Assembly (NCBI GenBank): GCA_001602415.1 | Contig: CP012155.1 | Location: forward strand, 1,426,001 to 1,490,000 | Source of the DNA: Bacteroidetes bacterium UKL13-3 | GTDB lineage: Bacteria > Bacteroidota > Bacteroidia > UKL13-3 | Direction: 5' to 3' | DNA: 64,000 nt | Shown: one piece after another, positions 62,423 through 64,000 of the stretch | How the letters are laid out: each line of letters starts with the position of its first letter | Position numbering within the stretch: the stretch's first letter is position 1 | Made by a program: the position numbers and the translations under genes | The notes under the pieces: generated by a model | Database searches by the model: none | What the model was told of the DNA's origin: nothing | What the model saw: only the letters and a program-made list of their open reading frames with translations

Positions 62423-63841
62423 TTAATATTTGACAATCGGGAGTTGTTTGGTAAGGCCCGACTCTGTGATAATACTCATAAAGTACATGCCATTTTGAAT
62501 TCCCGAAACTTCTTCAAGTTTAATGTCATTTTCGCCACCAAGCAAATCAATCTGTTTTTGCAACAATGTTTGTCCATTCAAGTTCATTATTTGAAGGGTT
62601 GCTGTTTCTTTTTGATTGCTGAAAATAGAAACGTTTACCACCGTTGAGGTTGGATTAGGATAGGCTCGCGCGGCAAGTATTGAACGTCCGTTTTGCGAAA
62701 GTCCTACTTTCTGGTTGTACTTTAAGATAAACAATCCATTGCGCATATCTGAAGCAGCAATATAGCCCGATGCAAAAAACGGATACACTCCCCAACAGCC
62801 GGTTAATCCTTGGTAAACACCATCTGGATTTTGCGGATAGGTATCATAAAAACCTTGGATTACTGGATTTAAAGGATTCGTCATGTCCCACAATACCATT
62901 CCATCTTCATAGGCGGAAGTCCACAATTTATTGCCCAACCAAATAACATTGTGCGGAGTGGCACCTGCATGTGAGTTAAAGTTAGTTTTATAATCTGGCG
63001 ATTTTTTGTTACTTATATCATACAATTTGATGGGTAATCCGTAAGGCAACTCATCAGTAAACACAATCATCGAACCTTCATCATTTAACCAGCCTGTATG
63101 GTTATAACCGTTGAATGGGTAAGGTGGTGAAATGCCACCAATATGTACCGAGTGTTTTGGATCTCGCACATCAAATATCTGTAAGCCTTTGTATTCGCAT
63201 GAGCAGTAGGCTGTGTCATTTCTAAAGTAGGCCTCATGAACAATATTGCATATTTTTGTGGAGTCGGTTAGTGAGCCTATTAATACAGGGTTTTCGGGAT
63301 CATTGAGTGAAATGATTTGCATGCCAAATTTGGGAATGTTTCCAAAGGGTTTGGTGGCGTTAAGATACAAACGCTTACTGGTGGAGTCGATAAATATCGA
63401 ATGGGTATTACTACTGATAGCACTATCTGTTTTCACTAAGTGAACCGAGTCGGGGAGGTATTGTAAATCAAAAATTTGCAAAGCCCCTGGAGGACCATTA
63501 TCGGAAACACAATACACATAATGGTCAAACACTTCAAAATCGCGATTAATTACGCGGTTTAACCCCGAACGTACATCACATTTTTTGATGCTTATCGGAT
63601 TGCTAATATCAAAAAAGTATATAGAATCAATGGATCCCATTATAACAAACTCTTTTCCGCTTGTTGGATGCGTCCAACCCATCAGGTCTGTCCATGTTTG
63701 CCTGTCATTTGAAAACTGTGTAGTTTGTGAAGCCAAATTGGTATCATTCCAGTGCCCCCCAAGCTCGAACCTGTATGCTTGTTGAGATTGAACTTGAAAG
63801 CATAAGAACGTTAGGAAAAGGCAGTAAAATATTGGTTTCAT
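62423..63841 (-). CDS. Choice-of-anchor B family protein with T9SS sorting domain
   Basis: 472 residues. Signal peptide MKPIFYCLFLTFLCFQVQSQ. The body consists of LVIVD-type beta-propeller units (IYFFDISNPISI, LQIFDLQYLPDSV, MQIISLNDPENPV, LQIFDVRDPKHSV, IKLYDISNKKSP, MVLWDMTNPLNPV) as in choice-of-anchor B proteins. From ~residue 390 a type A T9SS sorting domain follows (ARAYPNPTSTVVNVSI ... KQLPIVKY). Secreted and attached to the cell surface. Confidence 0.88.
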   Translation of the reverse strand: MKPIFYCLFLTFLCFQVQSQQAYRFELGGHWNDTNLASQTTQFSNDRQTWTDLMGWTHPTSGKEFVIMGSIDSIYFFDISNPISIKKCDVRSGLNRVINRDFEVFDHYVYCVSDNGPPGALQIFDLQYLPDSVHLVKTDSAISSNTHSIFIDSTSKRLYLNATKPFGNIPKFGMQIISLNDPENPVLIGSLTDSTKICNIVHEAYFRNDTAYCSCEYKGLQIFDVRDPKHSVHIGGISPPYPFNGYNHTGWLNDEGSMIVFTDELPYGLPIKLYDISNKKSPDYKTNFNSHAGATPHNVIWLGNKLWTSAYEDGMVLWDMTNPLNPVIQGFYDTYPQNPDGVYQGLTGCWGVYPFFASGYIAASDMRNGLFILKYNQKVGLSQNGRSILAARAYPNPTSTVVNVSIFSNQKETATLQIMNLNGQTLLQKQIDLLGGENDIKLEEVSGIQNGMYFMSIITESGLTKQLPIVKY

Positions 63842-63868
63842 TATTTTTGAAGTTAACGATAATGGAAG

Positions 63869-64000
63869 TTATCTAATATGTAAAATAGGCTTGTTAATAA
63901 ATGAATGTTCACTTTCAATTGTAGCCAGAAGCAAGCCTTCGGGTAAAAAAATTAGATCTTTTAATAGAATTTCGTTTAAACCATTTTTTAATAAAACAGA
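63869..64000 (-). CDS. C-terminal end of a gene entering from the right edge
   Basis: The minus strand is open from the window edge to the TAA at 63869-63871 (43 residues, ...LPEGLLLATIESEHSFINKPILHIR). The pattern resembles the end of a T9SS sorting domain (Y/L-x-L-x-x-x-x-x-F-x-K-x-I/V-L), consistent with the neighbouring T9SS gene. Too short for a product name. Confidence 0.6.
   Translation of the reverse strand, partial: SVLLKNGLNEILLKDLIFLPEGLLLATIESEHSFINKPILHIR

Overview
The window is low-GC bacterial DNA from a member of the Bacteroidota, probably a Chitinophagales- or Sphingobacteriales-like lineage. The evidence is T9SS-type sorting domains, SBBP-repeat and choice-of-anchor surface proteins, DUF5686/CarboxypepD_reg and putative-porin outer-membrane proteins, a bacillithiol-system YtxJ protein, and a TTTG-N19-TAnnTTTG promoter in front of the tRNA gene. 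The species cannot be named from the sequence.

Layout. 1-7.1 kb: a truncated SBBP surface protein (minus strand), a class III sirtuin, a PKD/T9SS protein, an M13 metallopeptidase and a dead REP-associated transposase. 7.2-30.4 kb is the accessory core. A 5'-truncated tyrosine recombinase is followed by what reads as an integron-like gene-cassette array. Each unit begins at a GTTRRR-type core, carries plus-strand genes, and ends with the reverse complement of its own start (10-15 bp) followed by a long imperfect palindrome of attC architecture. Cassettes carry a type I restriction-modification operon (fused HsdM-HsdS, an Abi_C-like protein, HsdR), a TPR protein, an M50-like membrane protein, a four-gene putative defence/stress operon (caspase-like protein, P-loop kinase, PIN-GNAT-PUA-like fusion, ASCH protein) and a beta-barrel/FAD-oxidase operon. 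Four IS91-like elements lie at the same position of four attC-like sites, directly after the AAC core. Three are near-identical internal-deletion derivatives; the fourth is deleted differently. A cobalamin riboswitch and nrdB-nrdA (class I ribonucleotide reductase) lie inside this region. A second family of imperfect palindromes (CACATTTG...CAAAAGAG arms) recurs beside the restriction systems and the cassette ends.

30.4-37.7 kb is housekeeping: TrxB, a dienelactone hydrolase, YtxJ, a family 2 glycosyltransferase, RsmG and a DUF5686 protein. 38-43 kb is a second restriction locus: a single-chain type IIG enzyme whose reading frame contains a REP-like palindrome, and a membrane protein whose 3' end runs into four 48-bp repeats. 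43-64 kb is mostly core: OmpA-like lipoprotein, cysteine desulfurase, a broken ice-binding protein gene, tRNA-Arg(CCG), dCMP deaminase, a nucleotide kinase-like protein, ACMSD and 3-hydroxyanthranilate dioxygenase, MurA with Asp in place of the catalytic Cys, GrpE-DnaJ, ferredoxin, a LuxC-like reductase, a divergent arginase/CtlX pair, SmpB, a frameshifted LTA-synthase-like sulfatase, a putative porin and a T9SS surface protein.

How the parts fit. The accessory core looks like a defence-rich cassette platform: promoterless, co-oriented genes between hairpin recombination sites, secondarily invaded by an IS91-like element whose presumed replication-origin end abuts the GTTA core of the sites. 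The recombinase that built the array is not intact in this window.
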